NCBI RefSeq assembly: GCF_012971745.1
Contig: NZ_CP048834.1
Location: 248,001 to 312,000 of the forward strand
DNA length: 64,000 nt
Direction: 5' to 3'
From: Starkeya sp. ORNL1
GTDB lineage: Bacteria; Pseudomonadota; Alphaproteobacteria; Rhizobiales; Xanthobacteraceae
The notes under the pieces are model-generated. The model was not told the origin of the DNA. It worked only from the letters and a program-made list of their open reading frames with translations, and did not search any database. The translations under genes were made by a program, and so were the position numbers. Of this stretch, positions 1-8,860 are shown in pieces; position 1 is the stretch's first letter; every line of letters starts with the position of its first letter.

Positions 1-48
1 CGCACGACCGGCTTCTGGGAGCCATGCCCGCGGTGAGCTTTAGCCAGG

Positions 49-152
49 CGTCATCCCGGCCGCAGCCCCCAGGGCCGAGAGCCGGGATCGCAAGAAGGTA
101 GAGAGCGTTTTCGCGATCCCGGATACGGCCTGACGGCCGTTCCGGGATGACG
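49..152. repeat. REP-like inverted repeat, family 2, copy 1
   Basis: The block opens with CGTCATCCCGGC and closes with CCGGGATGACG, with an inner GATCCCGGAT arm, so it folds into a long hairpin. Similar blocks occur at 38174-38276, 49001-49064 and 62406-62508, always between genes. Bases 1-48 before it show no gene that I can recognise. Confidence 0.8.
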
Positions 153-171
153 TGTCTTTATCGAGCAGACT

Positions 172-1026
172 TCACTTCGACCAGGCGTCCACCTTGTCCT
201 TGTTGGCGGCGACCCAGGCCTTCGCGGTCTCGGCCGGGTTGGCGCCGGGCTTCTCGTTGTCGACCATCACCTTCTGCTCGTCGGCGAGCGAGAGGGCGAA
301 ATTGTCGAGGATCTTGTACGCCTCGGGCGCCTCTGCCTTCAGTTTCTTCGAGACCACGGTGTTCACCGTCTCCTCGCCGCCGAACACGCCCTTGGGATCG
401 TTGAGGTACTTCAGGTCCCAGGTCGCGAACATCCAGTGCGGGGTCCAGGTGGTGATGACGATGGGCTGCTTCTTGGAATAGGCATCCTTCAGCGCCGCCA
501 CCATGGTGGCGTCCGAGCCTTCGACCAGCTTCACCGGCAGGCCGTATTCCTTGACGGCCTTCTCCGACGCCTTCATCAGGCCGGCGCCAGGATCGATGCC
601 GATGACCTTGCCGTCGAACATCGCGGCCTTGCCCTTGATGTCCTCGATCGAGGTGATGTCGACATAGGTCGGCACCGCCCAGCCGATCTTGGCGCCGGTG
701 ACGTTCGGACCGAGATTCTCGACCTTGTCCTTCAGCTTGTCATTGTAGGCGGCGTGGGTGGCGGGCAGCCAGGCGGCGACCATGGCGTCGGCCTCGCCGG
801 TCGCCACCGCCTGCCACATGGCGGCGCCGGAGAGCGGCACGATCTTCACCTTGTAGCCTTTGTCCTCCAGCGCGGTCTTGACGATGTTGGTCGCCACCAC
901 GGCGTCCGACCATTCGACATAGGCGATGGTGATGTCCTTCTTCTCGGCCTGCGCGGCGCCGGCGGCGAGGCCGAGGGTGAGCGCGGCCGCCGTGGCGGTG
1001 CGCAGGAAGCGGGTGAGCGTCGACAT
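172..1026 (-). CDS. proX: Glycine betaine/proline ABC transporter substrate-binding protein (ProX/OpuAC type)
   Basis: A 284-residue periplasmic binding protein for quaternary amines such as glycine betaine, choline or proline betaine. Residues 1-27 form a Sec signal peptide ending in AAQA before EKKD. The mature part shows OpuAC-family features: an early EWSDAVVA stretch, WQAVATGEADAMVAAW, and the Trp-rich TTWTPHWMFATWDLKYL, of the kind that forms an aromatic cage around a quaternary ammonium. The ATG at 1026 was chosen because CAGGAG lies just upstream; the frame stays open eleven codons further without such a site. It is the last gene of proV-proW-proX on the minus strand, 54 bases after proW. 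Expected role: osmoprotection or use of betaines as C/N source. The exact ligand cannot be told from sequence. Confidence 0.9.
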   Translation of the reverse strand: MSTLTRFLRTATAAALTLGLAAGAAQAEKKDITIAYVEWSDAVVATNIVKTALEDKGYKVKIVPLSGAAMWQAVATGEADAMVAAWLPATHAAYNDKLKDKVENLGPNVTGAKIGWAVPTYVDITSIEDIKGKAAMFDGKVIGIDPGAGLMKASEKAVKEYGLPVKLVEGSDATMVAALKDAYSKKQPIVITTWTPHWMFATWDLKYLNDPKGVFGGEETVNTVVSKKLKAEAPEAYKILDNFALSLADEQKVMVDNEKPGANPAETAKAWVAANKDKVDAWSK

Positions 1027-1080
1027 TCCGGGTTCTCCTGTCTGGAAGCTTTGTCTCAAAGTTTCTTGGGGCGTTGTTGG

Positions 1081-1935
1081 TCACGCGTTGTTCTTGTCGA
1101 GCCGCATGCGCCTGGCGACATGCTGGGTGATGCGGTCGAGGATGATGGCGAGCACGACGATGGCGATGCCGGCCTGGAAGCCGGCGCCGGCCTCGAGCCG
1201 CTGGATCGCCTTCCACACTTCGCCGCCGAGGCCGCCGGCGCCGATCATGGCGGCGATGACCACCATGGAGAGCGCGAGCATGATGGTCTGGTTGATGCCG
1301 GCCATGATGGTGGGGATGGCGAGGGGAAGCTGCACCTTGAACAGCTTCTGCCAGCGGCTGGAGCCGAAGGCATCCGCCGCCTCCACCAGTTCTGGCGGCG
1401 TCTGCATGATGCCGAGCGCGGTGAGGCGTATGGTCGGCGGCATGGCGAAGACGATCGTGGCGAAACAGGCCGAGACCGCCCCCAGCCCGAAGAACGGGAT
1501 CGCCGGGATCAGATAGACGAAGCTCGGCATGGTCTGCATCATGTCGAGCAGCGGCCCGACGACCCGCCAGAAACGCTTGCTGAGCGCCGCGGAAATGCCG
1601 ATCGGCACCCCGATCAGCAGCGCGAATATGGTGGAGACCAGCACCAGCACCAGCGACTGCACGGTCGCGTTCCACAGCCCCAGATTCCACAGGAAGGCGA
1701 AGCCGACCGCCGAGAAGAAGGCGATGCGCCAGGTGGTGAGCCGCCACACGCCGAGGCCGATCAGGACGATGACCAGCCAAGGCGGCAGGTCGACCAGGAA
1801 GTCGGTGGTGGATTCGATGCCGGTGCCGATCACGGCGCTGATGGCACGGGTGACGCCGGAGAAATGCTCGGTCGCCCAGTCGAGGGCGAGATCGCACCAT
1901 TCGGCAAGCGGGATCTGCGGGATTTCGAACGCCAT
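1081..1935 (-). CDS. proW: Glycine betaine/proline ABC transporter permease (ProW type)
   Basis: A 284-residue inner-membrane permease with a single BPD_transp_1 domain in its C-terminal two thirds. It carries the EAA-loop region (ELVEAADAFGSSRWQKLFKV) that docks on the ATPase and several hydrophobic segments. The N-terminal 60-70 residues resemble the soluble leader of ProW proteins. The frame is open to 2280, but the ATG at 1935 (MAFEIPQIP) lies 11 bases after the proV stop and gives the usual family length. It is the middle gene of the operon and should form a homodimeric channel with ProV and receive ligand from ProX. Confidence 0.9.
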   Translation of the reverse strand: MAFEIPQIPLAEWCDLALDWATEHFSGVTRAISAVIGTGIESTTDFLVDLPPWLVIVLIGLGVWRLTTWRIAFFSAVGFAFLWNLGLWNATVQSLVLVLVSTIFALLIGVPIGISAALSKRFWRVVGPLLDMMQTMPSFVYLIPAIPFFGLGAVSACFATIVFAMPPTIRLTALGIMQTPPELVEAADAFGSSRWQKLFKVQLPLAIPTIMAGINQTIMLALSMVVIAAMIGAGGLGGEVWKAIQRLEAGAGFQAGIAIVVLAIILDRITQHVARRMRLDKNNA

Positions 1936-1946
1936 CTTGCCCGCTC

Positions 1947-3152
1947 CTACTGAACCGCGCCATTGGCCCGGCTGCGCCGTGCCAGGGTCGCCACCAGATC
2001 GGCATTGGTGATCACGCCGCGCAGATGGCCGTCCTCGCCGACCACCGCGATCTCGCCGCGACCGCCGGCCAGCGCCGCCACCGCCGAGGTGAGGGTGGCG
2101 CGTTCGGCGACAAAGGCGTTCTGATCGACCAGCAGCAGCCGCAATGCAGTCTCGCCGGCGCCGCGCAGCGTCGCGGTGTCGACGGTGCCCTGGAAGCGGC
2201 CCTGCTCGCACACCACGGTGGCGACCGGCTCGCCGGATTGTTCGAGCCGCGCCAGCGCCTCGGCGGCGGGGGTGTCCCACGGCGCGATATAGGCCGGCGG
2301 CCGCATGGCATCGCCTGCGGTCACGACGCCCAGCACATCGATATGCTCGACGAAGCGGCGCACATAGTCGTCGGCCGGCGAGGCGAGGAAGTCCGCCGCG
2401 GTGCCCTGCTGCACCACGCGGCCATCCTTCATCAGCACGATGCGCCCGCCGAGAGCGATGGCTTCGTCGAGATCGTGGGATACGAAGACGATGGTCTTCT
2501 TCACGCGCTTCTGCAGCGCCACCAGTTCCTGCTGCATGTCGCGGCGGATCAGCGGATCGAGCGCGCTGAAGGCCTCGTCCATCAGCAACACATCGGGGTC
2601 GAGCGCCAGCGCGCGGGCGAGGCCGGCGCGCTGCTGCATGCCGCCGGAGAGCTGGGAGGGGAAATGCCGGTCCCAGCCCTTTAGCCCGACCTGTTCGATC
2701 GCGGCGAGGGCGCGCCGTGTGCGCTCGTCCTGCGCGACGCCCTGGATCTCGAGGCCATACTCGACATTCTTCAGGATGGTGCGGTGGGGGAACAGCGCGA
2801 ACTGCTGGAACACCATGCCGAACCGGGTGCGCCGGAAGGCGAGCAGCTCCTTCTCGCTCAGCGCGGTGACGTCGACCTCGTCGACGAACACCTTGCCGGC
2901 AGTCGGCTCGATCAGCCGGTTGATGCAGCGCAGGCAGGTCGACTTGCCCGAACCGGACAGCCCCATGACGACGAGGATCTCGCCCTCATTGATGTCGAAG
3001 GTGACATCCTGGAGGCCGACGACGCAGCCGGTCTCCTTCACGATCTCGGCACGTCCCTGGCCTTGCTCCAGCAATGCCAGAGCACGGCTTGGCTCATCGC
3101 CGAATATCTTGGTCAGTCCGCGAACGCGGATGCGCGGCTGGCTGTCGCTCAT
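1947..3152 (-). CDS. proV: Glycine betaine/proline ABC transporter ATP-binding protein with CBS domains (ProV type)
   Basis: A 401-residue ATPase. Walker A (GLSGSGKST) is near residue 64. The signature LSGGMQQRAGLARAL and Walker B VLLMDEAFSALD follow in order, with the H-loop in FVSHDLDEA. Unlike generic ABC ATPases it has about 130 extra C-terminal residues resembling a tandem CBS module, which in the OpuA/ProV family senses ionic strength or nucleotides and gates uptake. ATG 3152 has GAGGGG just upstream; another ATG at 3164 is in frame but badly placed for that site. It is the first gene of the operon. A TACAAT hexamer at 3200-3205 (minus) could be its -10 box, but no good -35 accompanies it. 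Confidence 0.92.
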   Translation of the reverse strand: MSDSQPRIRVRGLTKIFGDEPSRALALLEQGQGRAEIVKETGCVVGLQDVTFDINEGEILVVMGLSGSGKSTCLRCINRLIEPTAGKVFVDEVDVTALSEKELLAFRRTRFGMVFQQFALFPHRTILKNVEYGLEIQGVAQDERTRRALAAIEQVGLKGWDRHFPSQLSGGMQQRAGLARALALDPDVLLMDEAFSALDPLIRRDMQQELVALQKRVKKTIVFVSHDLDEAIALGGRIVLMKDGRVVQQGTAADFLASPADDYVRRFVEHIDVLGVVTAGDAMRPPAYIAPWDTPAAEALARLEQSGEPVATVVCEQGRFQGTVDTATLRGAGETALRLLLVDQNAFVAERATLTSAVAALAGGRGEIAVVGEDGHLRGVITNADLVATLARRSRANGAVQ

Positions 3153-3250
3153 GTTTCCCCTCATTGAGAGGAAGTGTCCGCTCCGTCAGGTGGTTGCGCA
3201 TTGTACATATGCGACGGCCGGCACCAGCGAGGCGACACCTCGGGCGCTAG

Positions 3251-4255
3251 TCAGGCTTCCGACAACTCCGGCCAGCGGTCGCGCCACGCCGGCAAGGCAG
3301 CAGGGTAGGGAAGCGCGCTCGCCTCGAAGACCGCGCGGGCACAGGCACGGGCGAGCGTCGCCACTACCGCCGAGCCGATCAAGGCGAGGTCGAACACCGG
3401 ATCCTTGAGCGGCTGCTTGCCCGTCGCGGCGGCGAAGATGGTGTCGCCGTCGAGCGGGGTGTGCACCGGCCAGATGGCGCGGGCATAGCCGTCATGGGCC
3501 ATCACGGCGAGGCGCTTGCATTGCGCCTTGGTCAGGATGGCGTCGGTGGCGACCATGGCGATTGTCGTATTGGCCCCGGGTGGCAGGCCCTTCAGCAAGG
3601 GCCGGTCGGGCACAAGCGGGAAGGGGTGCGGGTAGCCGAGGCTGCCGAACTCGGCGTCGCGCTCGAACGGCGCCGACCAGAAATGCGGGCCGTCACCGAT
3701 ATTGGTCGCGCCGCAGGCATTCACCGCGACGATGGCGCCGACGATGTGGCCGGAGGCAGCGACCATGGAGGCCGAGCCGAGCCCGCCCTTGAGGTTCACC
3801 GTGGTCGCGCCGGTGCCGGCGCCGACCGTGCCGAGCGGAAAATCGAGGCCGGCCGCGTTCGCCGCTCCATGGCCCAGATCGCGATAAGGCGGGAAGCGGC
3901 CCCACTTCTTGTCGCCGCCATTATTGAGATCGAACAGCACGGCGCCCGGTACAATCGGCACCAAAGCATTGCCGACCGGGAAGCCGATGCCGCGTTCGGC
4001 GAGCGAGGCCATCACTCCCGCGGCGGCGTCCAGCCCGAAGGCCGAGCCGCCCGAGAGGGTGATGGCATGGATGGCGCCGACGGTTTCGTCGGGCGCCAGC
4101 AGGTCGGTCTCGCGCGTGCCCGGCCCGCCGCCGCGCACATCGACCGAGGCGACGGTCGGCTCGTCGAACACGATCACGGTCACGCCGGACCCCAGTGCGA
4201 GATTGCCGGCATTGCCGACCTTGATGCCCGGAACATCGGTGATCAGGTTGCGCAT
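3251..4255 (-). CDS. P1-family (DmpA-like, MEROPS S58) peptidase
   Basis: A 334-residue member of the DmpA/L-aminopeptidase D-esterase family. These N-terminal nucleophile hydrolases cleave themselves into alpha and beta chains. Family motifs visible: TDVPGIKVGN at the start, VDVRGGGPGTRETDLL, the glycine-rich ITLSGGSAFGLDAAAGV, and GANTTIAMVATDA around residue 237. In the family the self-cleavage falls before a Ser/Thr in the last motif, so one of the two Thr is the probable nucleophile. No signal peptide, so probably cytoplasmic. GGGAGG precedes ATG 4255. It faces away from ccdA and is separated from proV by 98 bases. Substrate unknown; members act on short peptides, D-amino acid amides or beta-peptides. 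Confidence 0.85.
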   Translation of the reverse strand: MRNLITDVPGIKVGNAGNLALGSGVTVIVFDEPTVASVDVRGGGPGTRETDLLAPDETVGAIHAITLSGGSAFGLDAAAGVMASLAERGIGFPVGNALVPIVPGAVLFDLNNGGDKKWGRFPPYRDLGHGAANAAGLDFPLGTVGAGTGATTVNLKGGLGSASMVAASGHIVGAIVAVNACGATNIGDGPHFWSAPFERDAEFGSLGYPHPFPLVPDRPLLKGLPPGANTTIAMVATDAILTKAQCKRLAVMAHDGYARAIWPVHTPLDGDTIFAAATGKQPLKDPVFDLALIGSAVVATLARACARAVFEASALPYPAALPAWRDRWPELSEA

Positions 4256-4374
4256 GGATACCTCCCGTGCCTCAGGCGTATCACAACGCCGCTAGACGCC
4301 AAGCGGACGCATTGCATCGCGCAACGCGGCCGTGCATTGGGAGTGCCTCCGATCTTGAGTGGATGCGTATCTCC

Positions 4375-5106
4375 ATGGCAGACGTCACGTTACCGGCCGC
4401 CTTCGTCGCGGGCCTTGCGAGCTTCGCCTCGCCGTGTGTGCTGCCTTTGGTGCCGCCCTATCTGTGCTATCTCGCCGGCACCAGCCTCGACCAGATCACC
4501 CACAAGGCGCCGACCGACGCCGCCGCGCGCCGCACGCTCGGCGCCGCGCTGCTGTTCGTCGCCGGCTTCTCCACGGTGTTCGTGGCGCTGGGGGCGGGGG
4601 CGTCGGTTGTCGGCGGCTATCTCAGGCTCTATTCGCAGGAACTCGCCATCATCGCCGGCATCTCCATCCTGCTGATGGGGCTGCATTTCCTGGGGGTCCT
4701 ACGCTTCGACTGGCTGACCCGCACCAAGCGGGTGCATGTCGATGCGCCGGTCGGGCTGGCGGGCGCCTACATCATGGGCCTTGCCTTCGCCTTCGGCTGG
4801 ACGCCGTGCATCGGCCCGGTGCTGGCGGCGATCCTGGCTGTGGCGGCCTCCGAACAGACGCTGGCGCACGGCGCCGGTTTGCTCGCAATCTATTCCGCCG
4901 GGCTCGGCGTGCCGTTCCTGCTGGTCGCCGCCATGGCGCGGCCGGCGCTGGGATTGCTGGGCCGTGCACGGCGCTGGCTGCCGGCGGTGGAGAAGGGCAT
5001 GGGCGCGCTCCTCGTGCTCACCGGCATCGGCTTCCTGTCCGGCTGGATCGCGACCGCAAGCTTCTGGCTGCTGGAGACGTTTCCGCTGCTGGCGAAGCTG
5101 GGCTGA
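4375..5106 (+). CDS. ccdA: CcdA-like thiol-disulfide transmembrane transporter (cytochrome c biogenesis)
   Basis: A roughly 243-residue, six-helix inner-membrane protein of the DsbD-gamma/CcdA family, which carries electrons from cytoplasmic thioredoxin to periplasmic thiol proteins such as those used in cytochrome c maturation. The two diagnostic cysteines are in FASPCVLPLVPPYL near the N-terminus and GWTPCIGPVL in the middle. The start is uncertain: ATG 4375 (MADVTL) fits the family N-terminus, while ATG 4363 four codons earlier is also in frame with a weak upstream purine stretch. It stands alone, divergent from the P1 peptidase and followed by a REP-like block. No cytochrome c genes are next to it. 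Confidence 0.88.
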   Translation: MADVTLPAAFVAGLASFASPCVLPLVPPYLCYLAGTSLDQITHKAPTDAAARRTLGAALLFVAGFSTVFVALGAGASVVGGYLRLYSQELAIIAGISILLMGLHFLGVLRFDWLTRTKRVHVDAPVGLAGAYIMGLAFAFGWTPCIGPVLAAILAVAASEQTLAHGAGLLAIYSAGLGVPFLLVAAMARPALGLLGRARRWLPAVEKGMGALLVLTGIGFLSGWIATASFWLLETFPLLAKLG

Positions 5107-5130
5107 TCAGGAACCGCAGCCACATCCGAG

Positions 5131-5244
5131 CCACGTCATCCTGAGTACTCGGGCGTAGCCCGAGCCTCGAAGGACGCTCGCCGATGGCCTTCTGCTTCAG
5201 CATCGTTCGAGGCTCGCAGTCGCTCGTACCTCAGGATGACGTGG
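5131..5244. repeat. REP-like inverted repeat, family 1, copy 1
   Basis: CCACGTCATCCTGAG at the left is mirrored by CTCAGGATGACGTGG at the right, with inner CGAGCCTCGAAGGA and TCGTTCGAGGCTCG arms. It is the first of eight similar blocks (18235, 21606, 24861, 34301, 40999, 49933, 55643). Confidence 0.85.
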
Positions 5245-5297
5245 CTATCTTGATGAGCCACTCAGGCCGAGTTCGTTCAGTCTCAAATGCGCCAACG

Positions 5298-5329
5298 AAA
5301 AAGCCCGCCGGAGTTTCCTCCGACGGGCT
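5298..5329 (-). terminator. Rho-independent terminator of the liv operon
   Basis: Read on the minus strand: AGCCCGTCGGA, a short loop, then TCCGGCGGGCT running into TTTT. It begins 32 bases after the livK stop and is a textbook intrinsic terminator for the whole minus-strand liv operon. Confidence 0.88.
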
Positions 5330-5361
5330 CTGTCTCGTCACGCGCTATGAAGCGCGGCTGC

Positions 5362-6462
5362 TCACATCTCGGAGTAGCCGCCGTCCTTCCAGACGTAGAG
5401 GACGTAGTCGAGCTTGGTCAGGTCGCCCTTCTTGTCGAAGGCGAGCGGGCCGAGCACGGTGTTGAAGACCTTACCCGAGTGGGCGTACTCGGCGATCTTC
5501 TTCGGGTCGAGCGACTTGATCGCTTCCGCAGCCTGCTGGATCACCTGGCCGGCGGCGTAGCTGTAGAGCACGTAGCCTTCCGGATCGATGCCCTTGGCCT
5601 TGAAGGCGGCAACCACCTTGGCGGCAGCCGGGTTCTTGCGCGGATCCGGACCGAAGGTCATCAGCGTGCCCGCGGCGCCGGGGCCGGCGATGGTCCAGAA
5701 TTCCTTGTCGGTGATGCCGTCACCCGAGAACAGCACGGTCTTCATGCCCTGGTCGCGCATCTGGCGCACCAGCAGGCCGGCTTCGGTGTGCAGGCCACCA
5801 TAGTACAGGATGTCGACGTTCGCGGCCTTCAGCTTGGAGACCAGCGCGGAGTAGTCCTTCTCGCCGGGGTTGATACCCTCGTAGATGACTTCCTTCACGC
5901 CGCCCTTGTTCATGGCCTTCTGCGTCTCGTCGGCGAGACCCTTGCCGTAGGGGGTCTTGTCGTGGACGATCCCGATCTTCTTGCCCTTCAGGTTCTTGAC
6001 GATGTACTCGCCGGCGACGGTGCCCTGCTGGTCGTCCCGGCCGCAGGTGCGGAAGGTGTTCCACAGGCCGCGGTCAGTGAACTTCGGGTTGGTCGAGGCC
6101 GGGCTGATCTGCAGGATGCCGCCTTCGGCATACTGCTCGGAAGCCGGGATCGAGACGCCGGAGTTGAAGTGGCCGATCACCATCTTCACGCCGTCGGAGA
6201 TGAACTTGTTGGCGACCGAGACGCCCTGCTCGGGCTTCGAGGCGTCGTCACCGACCGAGAGCTCGACCTTCTGGCCGAGGATGCCGCCGGCGGCATTCAC
6301 ATCGGCAGCCCACTGGTCGGCGCCGTTCTTCAGCTGCGCGCCGAAGGTCGCGTTCGGACCGGTGATCGGGCCGCCGACGCCGACCTTCACCTGAGCCGAG
6401 GCCGGAGCGGCGAGCGCCATGGCGGCGCCGAGCGCTAGACCGGCAAACAGAAGTTTCTTCAT
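5362..6462 (-). CDS. livK: Branched-chain amino acid ABC transporter substrate-binding protein (LivK/LivJ type)
   Basis: A 366-residue periplasmic binding protein with a Sec signal peptide (MKKLLFAGLALGAAMALAAP, cut after ASA) and the Peripla_BP_6 fold. It has the typical start VKVGVGGPITGPNATFGAQ, the ligand-loop region ISPASTNPKFTDRGLWNTFR, and GIVHDKTPYGKGLADETQKA in the hinge region. ATG 6462 is preceded by AGGGG; the frame runs 55 codons further upstream without family similarity. It is the last gene of the liv operon and the one next to its terminator, an order in which binding-protein yield could be boosted by a separate promoter in the 136-base gap 6463-6598. The ligand may be Leu/Ile/Val or another amino or organic acid. 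Confidence 0.92.
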   Translation of the reverse strand: MKKLLFAGLALGAAMALAAPASAQVKVGVGGPITGPNATFGAQLKNGADQWAADVNAAGGILGQKVELSVGDDASKPEQGVSVANKFISDGVKMVIGHFNSGVSIPASEQYAEGGILQISPASTNPKFTDRGLWNTFRTCGRDDQQGTVAGEYIVKNLKGKKIGIVHDKTPYGKGLADETQKAMNKGGVKEVIYEGINPGEKDYSALVSKLKAANVDILYYGGLHTEAGLLVRQMRDQGMKTVLFSGDGITDKEFWTIAGPGAAGTLMTFGPDPRKNPAAAKVVAAFKAKGIDPEGYVLYSYAAGQVIQQAAEAIKSLDPKKIAEYAHSGKVFNTVLGPLAFDKKGDLTKLDYVLYVWKDGGYSEM

Positions 6463-6598
6463 GGAATTTCCCCTGAGTGGTTTGGAGGCTGAACGTTTTG
6501 CGTCGCCGCCGCCCGGCGCGTGCATTCGCCTCGTGGCGCTATCATGCCGTTTTCCGAGCAAGAGTCGACGGCGAACCGAATCATGGTGAAAGCGGCCT

Positions 6599-7069
6599 TC
6601 ACGCCGCGTCCGTGGAATCACGTCCACCGGCTAACCAGCCGAACGGACCGGCCTGCCGATAGAGCCAGCCGTAGCGGGTCGACATCTGTGCGGCGCGTTC
6701 CGCGCGGAAGCCGAGCGTGGCGATCGAGAGCAGGAAAATGGCCTCGAGGATGAAATGGCTGAGCGAGAGCAGTTCGCCCTCGAACAGCGCGAAGTGGAAG
6801 AAGCGCACCACGCAGGCCAGCAGCAGAGAATAGAGCACCGCCTGCCGATAGGGGCGCCACGTCGAGGCGATGGCGCGGCCGGAAAGCCAGGCGGCTCCGC
6901 CGCCGAGGAACAGCGTAATCAGCAGGAACTCGCCACGCGAGCCCTGGATCACCACGTCCGGCAGGAACATCGCCCCCAGCAGCACGAGGATGATCAGGAT
7001 CGCCGGAACCGAGACTGCGAGGCTGGAGGGGGCGCCCTGCGCGATGATGGTGGTGTTGTCGGTTGCCAT
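6599..7069 (-). CDS. Small four-helix-type membrane protein embedded in the liv operon (DUF6867-like)
   Basis: A 156-residue protein with three or four hydrophobic segments: one near residues 20-37 (SVPAILIILVLLGAMFL), one near 47-64 around LLITLFLGGGAAWL, one near 77-90 (VLYSLLLACVVRFF), and a weaker one near 105-120 (ILEAIFLLSIATLGF). The start at 7069 (MATDNT) is one base after the livF stop. It is not one of the five canonical Liv subunits. A family called DUF6867 is, as I recall, found at this place in Bradyrhizobium-like liv operons; I assign it only by position and topology. Its tight coupling with livF suggests an accessory role in transporter assembly or regulation. No catalytic motif is visible. 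Confidence 0.7.
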   Translation of the reverse strand: MATDNTTIIAQGAPSSLAVSVPAILIILVLLGAMFLPDVVIQGSRGEFLLITLFLGGGAAWLSGRAIASTWRPYRQAVLYSLLLACVVRFFHFALFEGELLSLSHFILEAIFLLSIATLGFRAERAAQMSTRYGWLYRQAGPFGWLAGGRDSTDAA

Positions 7070-7070
7070 C

Positions 7071-7856
7071 TCAGTGCCTCCCGCCTTCGAGATAGGCGGC
7101 ACGCACTTCCGGCCGATCCAGCAATTCGCGCCCTTCGCCGGACATGGTGACGGTGCCATTCACCAGCACATAGCCGCGATGGGCGAGCTTCAGCGCATGG
7201 AACGCGTTCTGCTCGACCAGGAACACCGTGAGCCCCTCGGACCTGTTGAGTTCGCGTATGGCGTCGAAGATCTGCCGCACGATCAGCGGGGCGAGGCCGA
7301 GCGAGGGCTCGTCCAGCATCAGGAGGCGCGGGCGGCTCATCAACGCGCGGCCGATGGCGAGCATCTGCTGCTCGCCGCCGGAGAGCGTGCCGCCGCGCTG
7401 GTTGATGCGCTCCTTGAGGCGCGGGAACATCGAGAACACCCGCAGCAGGTCCTCGTCGAAATGGGCGAAGCCATCGATGGAGGCGCCCATCTGCAGATTC
7501 TCGAACACCGTCATGCGCGGGAAGATGCGCCGGCCCTCGGGCGACTGCGCGATCCGGAGCTGCGCGATCTCGTGGGTCGGCAGCTTCGTGATGTCGCGGC
7601 CCTCGAACAGGATGGCGCCTTCGCGGGCGCGCGGCTGGCCGAAGATGGTCATCATCAGCGTCGACTTGCCGGCGCCGTTGGAGCCGATCAGCGTGACGAT
7701 CTCGCCGCGATGGACGTCCACGTCGACGCCCTTCAGCGCCATGATGTTTCCGTAGAAGGTCTTCACGCCACGAACCGCGAGCATCGGCTCGGCGGCGGGA
7801 GCCGGCGCCGTGGTAACCGGCGCGTCGGGGGCGGGGGCGATGGCGAGGTCGCTCAT
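7071..7856 (-). CDS. livF: Branched-chain amino acid ABC transporter ATP-binding protein (LivF type)
   Basis: A 261-residue ATPase. The first 28 residues are Ala/Pro-rich, then the ABC core follows: Walker A GSNGAGKST, signature LSGGEQQMLAIGRAL, Walker B LLMLDEPSLGLAP, and the switch region FLVEQNAFHALKLA, all typical of LivF. It overlaps livG by four bases (ATGA) and is followed after one base by the small membrane gene. With LivG it should form the heterodimeric motor under LivH/LivM. Confidence 0.93.
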   Translation of the reverse strand: MSDLAIAPAPDAPVTTAPAPAAEPMLAVRGVKTFYGNIMALKGVDVDVHRGEIVTLIGSNGAGKSTLMMTIFGQPRAREGAILFEGRDITKLPTHEIAQLRIAQSPEGRRIFPRMTVFENLQMGASIDGFAHFDEDLLRVFSMFPRLKERINQRGGTLSGGEQQMLAIGRALMSRPRLLMLDEPSLGLAPLIVRQIFDAIRELNRSEGLTVFLVEQNAFHALKLAHRGYVLVNGTVTMSGEGRELLDRPEVRAAYLEGGRH

Positions 7857-8860
7857 GATGAGGCTCCCGTCGGAGTGTCGGCCTCAATCTCGGCCTCGAT
7901 CCCGGCGTCGATGACGGCATCGACGTCGGCGACATCCTCGACCGCATCCTCGTCGACGCCGAGATAGGCGGCGATGACGCGCGGGTCGTTGCGCACCGCT
8001 TCCGGCGTGCCGTCGGAGATCTTGGTGCCGTAGTCGAGGACCACGACGTGGTCGGAAATCTCCATGACGACGCTCATGTCGTGCTCGATCAACAGGATCG
8101 AAGTGCCGTGCTCGGCGCGGATAGCGCGCAGCAGCGTGTTGAGTTCGAGGCTTTCGCGCGGATTGAGACCGGCGGCGGGCTCGTCGAGGCAGAGCAGGAT
8201 CGGCTCCGAGCACATGGCGCGGGCGATCTCCAGGCGCCGCTGCGCGCCATAGGGCAGGTCGCCGGCCGGATCGTCGGCACGGTCCATCAGCCCGATCTTG
8301 TGCAGCCAGTATTCCGCCTTGGCGGTGGCGCTGCGCTGGGCGGCGTTCCAGCTCGGCAGGCCGAACAGGCCCTTGATCGAGTAGCCGGAGGCCGTCATCA
8401 GCGCATTGTGCTGGGCGACCATGAGGTTCTCCAGCACGGTCATGCCGCTGAAGAGCCGGATGTTCTGGAAGGTGCGGGCGACCCGCGCTTCGCCGGAGAC
8501 GCGGTAGTCCGGCATGCGCTCCAGCAGATAGACGGCGGACTCCGGGCCGACCAGAGCGCGCTCGCCGATGAGCGTCACCTTGGCGAGTTCGTCGGCGGTC
8601 GGGGCGCGGCCATGGCCGAGCACGAGGCGACCCTCGCTCGGCTTGTAGAAGCCGGTGATGCAGTTGAACACCGTGGTCTTGCCGGCGCCGTTCGGGCCGA
8701 TCAGCGCGGTGATGTCGCCGCGCCCCACATTGAAGCTGAGGTCATTGACCGCGATCAGTCCGCCGAAGCGCATATAGAGATGCTCGACGGAAAGGATCGG
8801 ATCGGCTTCCCAGCGGTGGGCAGCGTTGCCGTTGGAGGTTTCCATCAGGGAGGCGCTCAT
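7853..8860 (-). CDS. livG: Branched-chain amino acid ABC transporter ATP-binding protein (LivG type)
   Basis: A 335-residue ATPase with Walker A GPNGAGKTT, the LivG-specific VARTFQNIRLFSGMTVLENL segment, the degenerate signature LPYGAQRRLEIARAM, and Walker B LLCLDEPAAGLNP. It is longer than the usual 255-residue LivG. There is extra sequence after the Walker A helix (around residues 75-110) and an acidic C-terminal tail rich in Asp/Glu/Ala (DEDAVEDVADVDAVIDAG). The start codon ATG overlaps the livM stop by one base, with AAGGAGGG upstream. An internal ATG at 8845 is possible. Confidence 0.92.
   Translation of the reverse strand: MSASLMETSNGNAAHRWEADPILSVEHLYMRFGGLIAVNDLSFNVGRGDITALIGPNGAGKTTVFNCITGFYKPSEGRLVLGHGRAPTADELAKVTLIGERALVGPESAVYLLERMPDYRVSGEARVARTFQNIRLFSGMTVLENLMVAQHNALMTASGYSIKGLFGLPSWNAAQRSATAKAEYWLHKIGLMDRADDPAGDLPYGAQRRLEIARAMCSEPILLCLDEPAAGLNPRESLELNTLLRAIRAEHGTSILLIEHDMSVVMEISDHVVVLDYGTKISDGTPEAVRNDPRVIAAYLGVDEDAVEDVADVDAVIDAGIEAEIEADTPTGASS

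Noticed and set aside
436..1953. 505-codon open frame on the plus strand across proX and proW
   Set aside because: It is the mirror of minus-strand genes with clear family motifs; its product is His/Asp/Gly-rich nonsense typical of antisense frames in GC-rich DNA.
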